Shown here piece after piece: positions 41,928 through 49,466 of a DNA stretch of 55,264 nt; position 1 is the stretch's first letter, and every line of letters begins with the position of its first letter. Under the pieces are notes generated by a model. The model was not told the DNA's origin. It made no database searches and was given only the letters and a program-made list of their open reading frames with translations. The translations under genes were made by a program, and so were the position numbers. The stretch is taken from positions 1 through 55,264 of the forward strand of contig CAZBII010000009.1 in assembly GCA_964491665.1 (NCBI GenBank). Reading direction: 5' to 3'. Origin of the DNA: Ch67 sp964491665. Lineage in GTDB: Bacteria > Pseudomonadota > Gammaproteobacteria > Pseudomonadales > Ketobacteraceae.

Positions 41928-44117
41928 TCAGGCCCGCGCACGGGCAGACTGATATTCCAGGGTTGAAACGTGTTGAACCAGATCCGGCACGTCGAGAATC
42001 AGTGCCACTTCGCCATTGCCCAGAATGGTGGAGCCGCTGACGCCGCGCACATGACTGAATATTTTTCCCAGCGGCTTGATCACGGTCTGGAATTCGCCCA
42101 GCAGCTTGTCGACCACCAGTCCTGCCTTGTTGCCGCCGTACTGCACCACCACCACGTTTTCGCGGCGTGGCGGCGTGGTGTGCACGGCAAACAGGTCGCG
42201 CATCCGGATGAACGGCAGAACTTCACCGCGCAGATTGAGATAGTTGCGATCCCGATGCTGGCTGGCGTCGCCGTCGTTGAGTTCGACGCATTCGAGCACC
42301 ATGTCCAGCGGCACCACGTAGGAAGTCTTTTCCACGCCCACCTGGAAGCCGTCGATGATGGCGAGTGTCAACGGCATGCGCACGCGGAACAGGGTGCCCT
42401 GCCCCGGCTGTGTTTCCAGTTCCACGGTGCCGCGCAGTGCGCTGATGTTGCGTCGCACCACGTCCATGCCCACGCCGCGTCCGGACAGATTGGTAACGGT
42501 TTCGGCGGTGGAAAATCCGGGCTCGAAAATCAGGTTGCAGATTTCCTGGTCATCCAGTGTCTGTTCAGCGCTGACCAGGCCGCGCTCGATGGCCTTTTGC
42601 AGGATGCGCACGCGATCGAGCCCGGCGCCATCATCCGACACTTCAATGACGATGCTGCCGGAATCGTGATACGCATGCAGACGCAGGATGCCTGCTGCCG
42701 GTTTGCCGGCGGCACGGCGCACCGCCACCGGCTCGATGCCGTGATCGATGGCGTTGCGCACCAGATGCAACAACGGATCACTGATTTTTTCCACCACGGT
42801 CTTGTCCAGTTCCGTGTCCGCACCGGTGATGACCAGTTCGATTTCCTTGCCGATTTCGGCGGAAATTTCCCGCACCACGCGCTGGAAACGGTTGAACGTG
42901 GAGCCGATCGGTACCATGCGCAGGCACAACGTGGAATCGCGCACTTCCTCCACCAGCCGGGTCAGGGTAGAGAAGGATTCGATCAGGGCGCCGTCGCCGC
43001 TGGCGTGAGCGCGCATGGCCGAGCCGGCACTGGCAATCACCAGCTCACCCACCAGATTGATCAGATGGTCAAGCTTGTCGGCATCCACGCGCACGGACTG
43101 GTGCTCATGCGCTTTGTTTTCGCGCACGCGGCTCTGCTTTTCGATAGCCGCGTCGAGCACCGGCTGCGGTGTCATGCCGCCTTCCACCACGATGTTGCCG
43201 AGTGGACGATCCACCTCGCGGGCGCGCAGTTCGCTCTGGATGCGCAGCGCCTGCTCCAGCTCCGCCAGTGTCAGCGAACCGCAGCGCACCAGGATGTCGC
43301 CCAGACGCATGTCCTGCTCCGGCAGTGCGTTGATGAGTTCAATGTAGTCAGCGATCAGGCTGCGTGGCGGCAGAATGCGCACGATGCTGTCTTCGCGCAC
43401 GAAGGCAAATGCATCCTCGATGGTCTGCTTGTCGGCGTCGCTGCGAAAGCTGATTTCAAAACCCAGATAGCAGGTTTCCGGGTCCATGGCCTCAGCCGGG
43501 GGCAGCGCATCATCCAGTGTGGCGATGTGCATGATGGAACCGATGCTGCCCAGATAGCGCAGGAACGACAGCGGGTCCATGCCGTTGCGCAGCAGGTCCG
43601 GCCCGAAGCGTAGCGAGATATGCCAGTTGTCGTTTTCCACGCAGTCAGTGTGCAGGCGTTCGACGCGCGGTTCGGCTGCTCCGCTGTATGATTTGATGGA
43701 ATTTGGCGTGCCGGAAATTTTTGTCTGCGCACCGAATTGCTGCAACTGCGTGGACAGTTCTGCGCTGCGCTGGCGATGGGCGTCGCTGGCACCGGCGTGT
43801 CCCTGCGCCACATGCTCAACCAGATCACTGATATGATCGCGGCACGCCAGCAGCAGACGGGTGAGGGCGTTGTCCATCGCCATGGCGCCGTTGCGCAGTG
43901 TGTCCAGCAGGCTTTCAACGCCGTGTGTGAAATGCACGATGTCATCCAGTCCGAACAGACCGGCGGAACCCTTGATGGTGTGCGCGGCACGGAAGATGGC
44001 GTTCAGATGTTCCTGCTGCTCCTGCGCGTGTTCCAGCTGCAGCAGCTTGTGTTCCATTTCTTCCAGCAGTTCGCGGCTTTCCGCAATGTACGTGCCCAGG
44101 GCCGAATCAAGATTCAT
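41928..44117 (-). CDS. cheA: Chemotaxis histidine kinase CheA with MshEN-like repeat
   Basis: Kinase of 729 residues. P1/Hpt domain with phospho-His46 (RAAHTIKGSAGLFG), a P2-like domain (about 165-250: WHISLRFGPDLLRNGMDPLS), an inserted tandem motif (271-328) resembling the c-di-GMP-binding MshEN fold, then P3 dimerisation (LDHLINLVGELVIA), P4 ATPase (DPLLHLVRNAIDHG, DDGAGLD, GRGVGMDVV) and P5 CheW-like domain. Copy one of the insert is RLGDILVRCG...L...L..Q, copy two is weaker. The same multidomain layout occurs in CheA of some other proteobacteria. Start overlaps the STAS gene stop by 4 bases. Confidence 0.92.
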   Translation of the reverse strand: MNLDSALGTYIAESRELLEEMEHKLLQLEHAQEQQEHLNAIFRAAHTIKGSAGLFGLDDIVHFTHGVESLLDTLRNGAMAMDNALTRLLLACRDHISDLVEHVAQGHAGASDAHRQRSAELSTQLQQFGAQTKISGTPNSIKSYSGAAEPRVERLHTDCVENDNWHISLRFGPDLLRNGMDPLSFLRYLGSIGSIMHIATLDDALPPAEAMDPETCYLGFEISFRSDADKQTIEDAFAFVREDSIVRILPPRSLIADYIELINALPEQDMRLGDILVRCGSLTLAELEQALRIQSELRAREVDRPLGNIVVEGGMTPQPVLDAAIEKQSRVRENKAHEHQSVRVDADKLDHLINLVGELVIASAGSAMRAHASGDGALIESFSTLTRLVEEVRDSTLCLRMVPIGSTFNRFQRVVREISAEIGKEIELVITGADTELDKTVVEKISDPLLHLVRNAIDHGIEPVAVRRAAGKPAAGILRLHAYHDSGSIVIEVSDDGAGLDRVRILQKAIERGLVSAEQTLDDQEICNLIFEPGFSTAETVTNLSGRGVGMDVVRRNISALRGTVELETQPGQGTLFRVRMPLTLAIIDGFQVGVEKTSYVVPLDMVLECVELNDGDASQHRDRNYLNLRGEVLPFIRMRDLFAVHTTPPRRENVVVVQYGGNKAGLVVDKLLGEFQTVIKPLGKIFSHVRGVSGSTILGNGEVALILDVPDLVQHVSTLEYQSARARA

Positions 44118-44443
44118 GCAGGGTCTCCTGCTGCGCGTGTCATCACGACCGGATCGCTGAACCAGCTCACCAGTCCCAGCATCTCGAATACCTCCAGCAC
44201 GGCGCTGCTGTGATGGGTCAGCACCAGAGTCCGGTTATGCGCGGCGCGCTCTTTTTTTGCCAGCATCAGCAGCTGGACGCCGGAGCAGTCAATCTCCGTC
44301 ACCTGCGACAGATCGATTTCCAGATTACGCTTTTCCTGCAGGGCGGGCAGCATCTGCTCTTTAAGGCTGAGCGCGTTATAGATGGTCATTTCACCTTCAA
44401 TCCAGGCGCGACATTTGCGCTTCTGTGGCTCCATTCTGAACAT
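44114..44443 (-). CDS. STAS domain protein (anti-sigma antagonist-like)
   Basis: Protein of 109 residues with a single STAS fold: WIEGEMTIYNALSLKEQMLPAL, then IDLSQVTEIDCSGVQLLMLAK, where Ser in DCSG is the usual phosphorylation site of anti-anti-sigma factors. In chemosensory operons such proteins (for example Myxococcus and pseudomonad clusters) are presumed to act on localisation or on kinase output; the partner kinase is not seen here. AGGAG precedes ATG 44443; a start at 44434 is possible. First gene of the operon, overlapping cheA by 4 bases. Confidence 0.85.
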   Translation of the reverse strand: MFRMEPQKRKCRAWIEGEMTIYNALSLKEQMLPALQEKRNLEIDLSQVTEIDCSGVQLLMLAKKERAAHNRTLVLTHHSSAVLEVFEMLGLVSWFSDPVVMTRAAGDPA

Positions 44444-44645
44444 GGCAGCTCCTGTGGGCGGTGCATGCGGCACGAATATGCAGGCAATACTCATCCGTGC
44501 CGGAGACGGGCTCCGGTTGTTAACTGCAGATGAATGAGCATTGCAGGGTTGTCAGTGAATACGGTGACTCATGGTGTCAAATCACGTCGTCGTAACACGG
44601 CATTGCAGCTGGCGGAACCGCAGTGCGCCGGGCGCAGAAATCCTG

Positions 44646-44679
44646 GATGTCTGCACGGAGAGTCGCGATGTCTGCACGG
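44646..44679. repeat. 13-bp direct repeat, 21-bp period
   Basis: GATGTCTGCACGG occurs at 44646-44658 and again at 44667-44679, start to start 21 bp, two helical turns. A looser third copy (GATGCGTGCACC) lies near 44757. Could be a regulator site pair. Confidence 0.6.
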
Positions 44680-44828
44680 TTCGATGGTTGGGAAAAAACG
44701 CTTGGCCACGACTGCAATACTAACGTTGAGGTACGGGTGTATATGATGTGAGTATGGATGCGTGCACCATTATTGCGCGTAAGGAACGTCTCGCAATTGG
44801 GTAGGAGAATTCCGACAAAATCGCTAAG

Positions 44829-44878
44829 GCGGAATGGCTGCAGGCCGCGCAATGCTGGCCTGCAGCAATCTATTCCGC
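44829..44878 (-). terminator. Terminator-like hairpin after the ethanolamine permease
   Basis: Nested inverted repeats GCGGAAT/ATTCCGC and GCTGCAGGCC/GGCCTGCAGC form a long stem starting 6 bp after the permease stop. The downstream T content is low, so termination may be partial. Confidence 0.5.
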
Positions 44879-44884
44879 GTCAGA

Positions 44885-46252
44885 TCAAGAGCTTGCCAGC
44901 AGGGCATCCTGCGGTGCTGCCGAGCGCTGCGCATGCGTAAACTGGAAGTACAGAAAGCCGATCGCCATGAAACCGGTAAAAATACCGGCGATCAGCAGGT
45001 TGTAGTAGATCATGGCGATCAGGCAGATGATGGCAATGCCCAATGCCACCGCCGGTGCCAGCGGATATAACGGTGCGCGGTAGGTGCGCTCCAGCGCCGG
45101 TGCTGTCACCCGCAGACGGAACAGGCTGAGCATGCTCATCATGTACATCACCAGCGCACCGAATACCGACATGGTGATCATGGCAGCCGTCAGCGACATG
45201 CCGCCCAGATTGATCAGGCTGTCGCTGTAAATCGCCGCGATGCCCACCAGGCCACCGCCGATGATGGCGCGGTGCGGCGTGCGAAAACGCGGATGGATTT
45301 TGGCGAAATACGCCGGCAGATAACCGGCACGCGCCAGTGCAAACATCTGCCGCGAATAGCCCAGAATGATGCCGTGAAACGATGCCACCAGGCCGAACAG
45401 ACCGATCCACACCAGCATGTGCAGCCAGCCGCTGCTTTCACCCACCACGGTTTTCATTGCCTGGGGCAGCGGATCATTCAGGTTCGACAGCGCTTTCCAG
45501 TCGCCGACGCCGCCGGCAAAAATCATCACGCCCAGCGCCAGCACAACCAGCGTCAGAATGCCGCCGAGAAACGCCACCGGAATGGTGCGCTTGGGATCCT
45601 TCGCTTCCTCCGCCGCCATCGCAGCGCCTTCAATGGCGAGGAAAAACCAGATCGCAAATGGAATCGCCGCGAACATGCCACCGATGGCCGCGAGTGTGAA
45701 CGTGTCGGAACCGGCCCAGCCGTTCAGCACGAAATTGGAGAACGAAAAGCCGGGCGACACCACGCCCATGAACACCAGCAGTTCCAGAATCGCCAGCACC
45801 GTGACCACCAGTTCGAACGTCGCAGCAATCTGCACGCCCAGAATGTTCAGCGCCATGAAAATCAGATAGGCGCCCACCGCAATCAGTTTGGGATCAAGCG
45901 CGGGAAACTGCACATTCAGGTAAGCGCCGATCGCCATCGCAATCGCCGGCGGCGCAAACACGAATTCAATCAGCGTGGCCAGACCCGCTATCAGCCCGGC
46001 CCTGGGGCCGAATGCACGCAGGCTGTAGGCAAACGGTCCGCCGGCATGGGGAATGGCGCAGGTGAGTTCCGTGTAACTGAAGATGAAAGCCGTGTACATG
46101 GCGGCGACCAGCAGCGTCGTCACCAGAAAGCCGAGCGTGCCGGCGGCTCCCCAGCCGTAACTCCAGCCGAAATAATCCCCCGATATGACCAGCCCTACCG
46201 CAATGCCCCACAAATGCAGCTTGCCCAGGGTGGGCTTCAGTTGTGCTTGCAT
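44885..46252 (-). CDS. eat: Ethanolamine permease (APC superfamily)
   Basis: Inner membrane transporter of 455 residues with twelve hydrophobic segments. The N-terminal region LHLWGIAVGLVISGDYFGWS, then AGTLGFLVTTLLVAAMY and SYTELTCAIPHAGGPFAYS, followed by IEFVFAPPAIAMAIGAYL, is characteristic of the Eat-type ethanolamine permease rather than general amino acid permeases. It imports ethanolamine as carbon or nitrogen source. No ethanolamine ammonia-lyase or aldehyde dehydrogenase gene is nearby. A sigma-54 promoter 40 bp upstream fits control by an EatR-like activator. ATG at 46252 follows GGGGGAA; a GTG five codons upstream is less likely. Confidence 0.88.
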   Translation of the reverse strand: MQAQLKPTLGKLHLWGIAVGLVISGDYFGWSYGWGAAGTLGFLVTTLLVAAMYTAFIFSYTELTCAIPHAGGPFAYSLRAFGPRAGLIAGLATLIEFVFAPPAIAMAIGAYLNVQFPALDPKLIAVGAYLIFMALNILGVQIAATFELVVTVLAILELLVFMGVVSPGFSFSNFVLNGWAGSDTFTLAAIGGMFAAIPFAIWFFLAIEGAAMAAEEAKDPKRTIPVAFLGGILTLVVLALGVMIFAGGVGDWKALSNLNDPLPQAMKTVVGESSGWLHMLVWIGLFGLVASFHGIILGYSRQMFALARAGYLPAYFAKIHPRFRTPHRAIIGGGLVGIAAIYSDSLINLGGMSLTAAMITMSVFGALVMYMMSMLSLFRLRVTAPALERTYRAPLYPLAPAVALGIAIICLIAMIYYNLLIAGIFTGFMAIGFLYFQFTHAQRSAAPQDALLASS

Positions 46253-46293
46253 GACGTATTCCCCCACAAGTTTGGAATGGCGAGGAAATGACC

Positions 46294-46309
46294 AGCATTA
46301 TGCGTGCCA
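46294..46309 (-). promoter_or_regulatory. Sigma-54 promoter of the ethanolamine permease
   Basis: Leftward TGGCACGCATAATGCT has a perfect -24 element TGGCACG and -12 ATGCT with exact spacing (10 bases between GG and GC). Predicted start about 32 bp before the ATG. An inverted repeat GACGAT (46410-46415) / ATCGTC (46425-46430), about 135 bp upstream of the predicted start, is a possible enhancer-binding site. Confidence 0.72.
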
Positions 46310-46465
46310 GCAAAAAAACCAGCGTTTCTGGCCGGAAAACGCAGGAAAATGCGCGCAATGTGTGCGGATGGTGCATTCGGTGCGCCGCGAGGGTGCTGCA
46401 ATACAGAGTGACGATGCCGGCGATATCGTCCAATTCCACTTCTGAAATGCTATGTCCTCCAGGCA

Positions 46466-47077
46466 TCAGGTGGTGGCTTGTGGTGTCAGCAGCGTCACAA
46501 TCATGTCGGAAAGAATATGCGCGAGTTTTTTTTCTGTCATGGCGTTGCTCGGTGCACCCCGCAGATAGCGTACGACCGTAAACAGGGTGGAATTGATTAA
46601 TACGTAAAGCTTTCCCTCCAGATCATTGATCGGGTAATCCTGATAGTGGCGTACAAAATACGGCTGCGCCATCGACAGAAAAAATTTCTCCAGCGGGTCC
46701 AGCAGCTTTTCAAGCGGCAGGCTGTTCCAGCTTCTCATGATTTCCACCGACAGCGGGTCGTTTCTGATAGCCTTGATGCCGTACAGAATCAGATAATCCG
46801 ATACGGTTTTTAAGTCGAATTTCACGTACTCCAGTTTGGTGGCATGTTCCCGGAAGACGTTGGAAACCTTGTCACTGACGCGCTCCATCAACGCTTCCAG
46901 CAGTGCCTCCTTGTCGGGAAAATATTGATACAGGGAGCCTATGCTCACCCCTGCTTTTTCGGCGATATGATTGGTTGTTGTGTCATCCAGACCGCGTTCA
47001 GCCAGTGTAGCCGCAGTGGCTTCCAGCAGCCGTTCCACCATTTCACGCGAACGTCTTTGTTTGGGCATCTTGCGCAT
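46466..47077 (-). CDS. TetR family transcriptional regulator
   Basis: Repressor of 203 residues (from ATG 47077; 47068 gives 200). The N-terminal TetR helix-turn-helix is clear: EMVERLLEATAATLAERGLDD, TTNHIAEKAGVSIGSLYQYFPDKEALL in two parts. The ligand-binding half is not recognisable. An upstream extension of the open frame (to 47206) is not supported because TetR proteins begin near MPKQRR. Located between an ASST-like gene and the permease, all leftward; target genes could be either neighbour. Confidence 0.85.
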   Translation of the reverse strand: MRKMPKQRRSREMVERLLEATAATLAERGLDDTTTNHIAEKAGVSIGSLYQYFPDKEALLEALMERVSDKVSNVFREHATKLEYVKFDLKTVSDYLILYGIKAIRNDPLSVEIMRSWNSLPLEKLLDPLEKFFLSMAQPYFVRHYQDYPINDLEGKLYVLINSTLFTVVRYLRGAPSNAMTEKKLAHILSDMIVTLLTPQATT

Positions 47078-47219
47078 AAGGATCCAGATCCAGAAACACG
47101 GGGTTGATAGGAGTAAACACCCGAAACAAAGTGAGGGTTGAATTGATGTTTGCACCCGCCCTGCAGAAACTTGAATGTATGGCAGGAGATAAAACCCCGT
47201 GGCCAACGCGCGGCGCTGA

Positions 47220-48443
47220 CTATCGGGATCTGTTCACCCACTCAAACGGGATGCGATAGGCGCGATAGGTTGGCGGCCCATGCGCTTCCCACACCACTTC
47301 CTTGGCGGCGGTGACTTCCAGCAAGGTACCTGTCAGTCCTTCAGTGATAAAGGTATTGCCGTTGGGCAGGCGCTGGGCGTTGCTCATGTTCGGGCTAAAC
47401 AATTTTCTATCGGTGTATTCCCACACCAGCGAGAAATCGATGGGATTAAATTCCAGTACGCGTGAATGGCCAGCGCCTTTCAGCGCCAGATCACCACGAC
47501 CAGACGGTGGGCCGTTATCAAAGAGCAGAATATTGCCTTCGCCGGGCAGGCCTTTGGGAATGATGTGCGCACTATGCGAGAAGCGTACGCCGCCCAGATT
47601 GGCGCCTGGCTTGCCTTCAGAATAATCAGGACCCATGCGCCAGACAAAACGCCCTGTCCTTTTGTCAATAATGGCGATCCAGTTTGACTTTGCCGATCCG
47701 ACAATGAGGTTTTCGGGATGAAAGCGCTCATCGCCCAATTCCTCGTACCATTTGTTCGGGCCTACACAGGAAACCGTATTCATGTGTAGCCAGTCGCTGG
47801 ACAGGCTGCGGCGAATACTTTTCAGGGCAGACTCGGTAAAGCCCATTTCGTCAATGTGATCACTGGCATGCCATTCCCAGATGACGTTGCCCAGCGGATC
47901 CACTTCGTAAATAACGTCGTCTTTCAAAAATCCCCAATAAATGGCCTGTTTCCATGGCGACAGGGTTTCATTTGCCATCACCAGGATGTTGCCGCCCTGC
48001 GCCGGGCCCACCATTGTCATGCCGGGAACATGGTAGCCGACCGGATTATCCGCAAGCTGATAGTCATGATGCTGCTTTGCCGAACCACCAGACCAGTTTC
48101 TGAAGCGCCAGAGAACTTCACCTTCACTGGAAACCTGCCGAATTTCAGGCACCACCAACCGGCCCACTTTCAGGTTGTTACAGATTAGAGAGCCATCATC
48201 CAGCATCTTGGCGGGAAAGCCAGGACATGGATAGGTCTTCACAATGCTGCCATCCAGATCGAGTACCGGAGTAGTACTGCCCAATGAAGGCGACGGCAAT
48301 ACGTAGCCAGGCCAGACTTTCTCCGGATTGTGTACCGTTACTGAATATTTGCAGCCAGAGATCAAAGCCAGCATCGTCAAAATTGCTGACGTGCGAATCC
48401 ACCTCACAATCCGACTCCTGTTGTTGTTTTTCTGAATGGACAT
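47220..48443 (-). CDS. ASST-like (arylsulfotransferase family) lipoprotein
   Basis: Protein of 407 residues with a basic N terminus, hydrophobic stretch and lipobox ISGC (about residues 28-31), so it should be anchored to a membrane in the periplasm or at the surface. The remainder has repeated beta-propeller strands with Trp/Asp turns (VLWRFRNW, VIWEWHASDHID, FVWRMGPDYS, LVWEYTDRK, VVWEAHGP) and two family-like blocks LLFDNGPPSGRG and QRLPNGNTFITEG, as in the Arylsulfotrans_2 (ASST) group. A catalytic His pair could be HHDY and SHSAHI. Enzyme activity is unproven. The start is uncertain; a longer frame reaches 48515. Confidence 0.7.
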   Translation of the reverse strand: MSIQKNNNRSRIVRWIRTSAILTMLALISGCKYSVTVHNPEKVWPGYVLPSPSLGSTTPVLDLDGSIVKTYPCPGFPAKMLDDGSLICNNLKVGRLVVPEIRQVSSEGEVLWRFRNWSGGSAKQHHDYQLADNPVGYHVPGMTMVGPAQGGNILVMANETLSPWKQAIYWGFLKDDVIYEVDPLGNVIWEWHASDHIDEMGFTESALKSIRRSLSSDWLHMNTVSCVGPNKWYEELGDERFHPENLIVGSAKSNWIAIIDKRTGRFVWRMGPDYSEGKPGANLGGVRFSHSAHIIPKGLPGEGNILLFDNGPPSGRGDLALKGAGHSRVLEFNPIDFSLVWEYTDRKLFSPNMSNAQRLPNGNTFITEGLTGTLLEVTAAKEVVWEAHGPPTYRAYRIPFEWVNRSR

Positions 48444-48995
48444 TGGTGAGTTCTGCAGTGGTTGAAGGCCGGGAATTGCGAGCGCCTTTGCTGACAAAAA
48501 TTGCATCGCAGGCATTCATCGCATGAGCAAATGGCCTTTCCGACCGGAATGCCCATGCAGAGTGCGGCTCCGGCAAAATAATTTCAGTGCATAGATATCC
48601 TGAAATGCGGGATAAAAACAGAGAGTATTCAGTCATTATCGGGCGAAATCACGCAGCGGGCGATGTTGCTCACTAATGCTGCTGATTGGATAAGGCAGCC
48701 GTTCTGCGCAATTGATCTTCTGATCGATCATGCAGGCGATGCGTCAGTGATGTGCAGAATTGTCACCGTTGCGGAAAACCGGAACGATGAAGTATAAATG
48801 CCCGGCGAAAAAGACTTGCCTGTTACGACGAAAGTGCACGGTTCAAATTGAAATCTGCCGATTAAATATTTACAAGCGCGCTGTCGTTGCTGCGAAACTG
48901 AATTCGATGGAAAAAGTTGGCCATCGGAACCAGCGTTCATGCGATGCAAAAGCGACGGCGACCAAACATAAAAACAAAAAAATACGGAGGCGCCC
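48444..48995. other. Gene-free divergent region, ASST gene and iorA
   Basis: 552 bp. It separates the leftward ASST-like gene from the rightward molybdenum hydroxylase genes and is A/T-richer than the first 45 kb. A plausible rightward promoter (48768-48797) lies in it. Short frames on both strands lack ribosome sites and family resemblance and are not called. Confidence 0.6.
48768..48797 (+). promoter_or_regulatory. Promoter for the iorA-iorB-like genes
   Basis: TTGCGG (48768-48773) and TATAAA (48792-48797) with an 18-bp spacer, giving a leader of about 190 nt before the ATG at 48996. Confidence 0.4.
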
Positions 48996-49448
48996 ATGCC
49001 GGATCTGATAGTCAATGGGACAAGTTACTCGGTCGACACGTCCAATGATGTTCCTCTGTTGTGGGTACTGCGAGATCAGCTCCATCTGACGGGTACAAAA
49101 TACGGATGCGGTATGTCGCAGTGCGGCAGCTGCACCGTTCATCTCGATGGCGAAACCGTTAAAGCCTGCACATTTCCGGCCAGCGCCGCGATCGGGCGAC
49201 AGGTCACCACGATTGAAGGCATCGGTCAGACGGCCTTGGGGCAAAAGGTCCAGCAAGCCTGGACCGGGCAGAATGTGCATCAGTGTGGCTATTGCCAGTC
49301 GGGCCAGATCATGGCGGCGGTGGCGCTGCTGAATGGCAACCCCAACCCCAGCGATGATGATATCGACATAGCGATGTTTGGAAATCTGTGTCGATGTGGC
49401 ATGTACAACCGGATACGCAAAGCCATTCACAGCGTTTCAGAAAGCTGA
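48996..49448 (+). CDS. [2Fe-2S] subunit of a molybdenum hydroxylase (IorA-like)
   Basis: Protein of 150 residues, small subunit of the isoquinoline 1-oxidoreductase/aldehyde oxidase type. The plant-type ferredoxin cluster is bound by GTKYGCGMSQCGSCTVHLDG with a fourth Cys in VKACTFPAS, and the second, helical cluster by HQCGYCQSGQ and GNLCRCGMYNRI. GGAGG lies 6 bases before the ATG. It passes electrons from the molybdenum cofactor in the large subunit to an acceptor. It has no signal peptide of its own and would be exported with the Tat-dependent large subunit encoded 18 bp downstream. Confidence 0.92.
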   Translation: MPDLIVNGTSYSVDTSNDVPLLWVLRDQLHLTGTKYGCGMSQCGSCTVHLDGETVKACTFPASAAIGRQVTTIEGIGQTALGQKVQQAWTGQNVHQCGYCQSGQIMAAVALLNGNPNPSDDDIDIAMFGNLCRCGMYNRIRKAIHSVSES

Positions 49449-49466
49449 TCACGGGAGGAATATTCC

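Larger units (their letters stand above)
44444..44884. other. Gene-free region between che operon and ethanolamine permease
   Basis: 441 bp without a credible gene. It should hold the promoter of the leftward chemosensory operon, though no convincing hexamers were found. It contains a 13-bp direct repeat (44646 and 44667) and the hairpin that ends the permease transcript (44829-44878). Confidence 0.7.

Noticed and set aside
41970..43613. 547-codon rightward open frame
   Set aside because: Antisense to cheA; a by-product of GC-rich codon bias.
48196..48636. 146-codon leftward frame overlapping the ASST-like gene start
   Set aside because: Overlaps a gene with lipobox and propeller repeats in another frame and has no ribosome site or family features.
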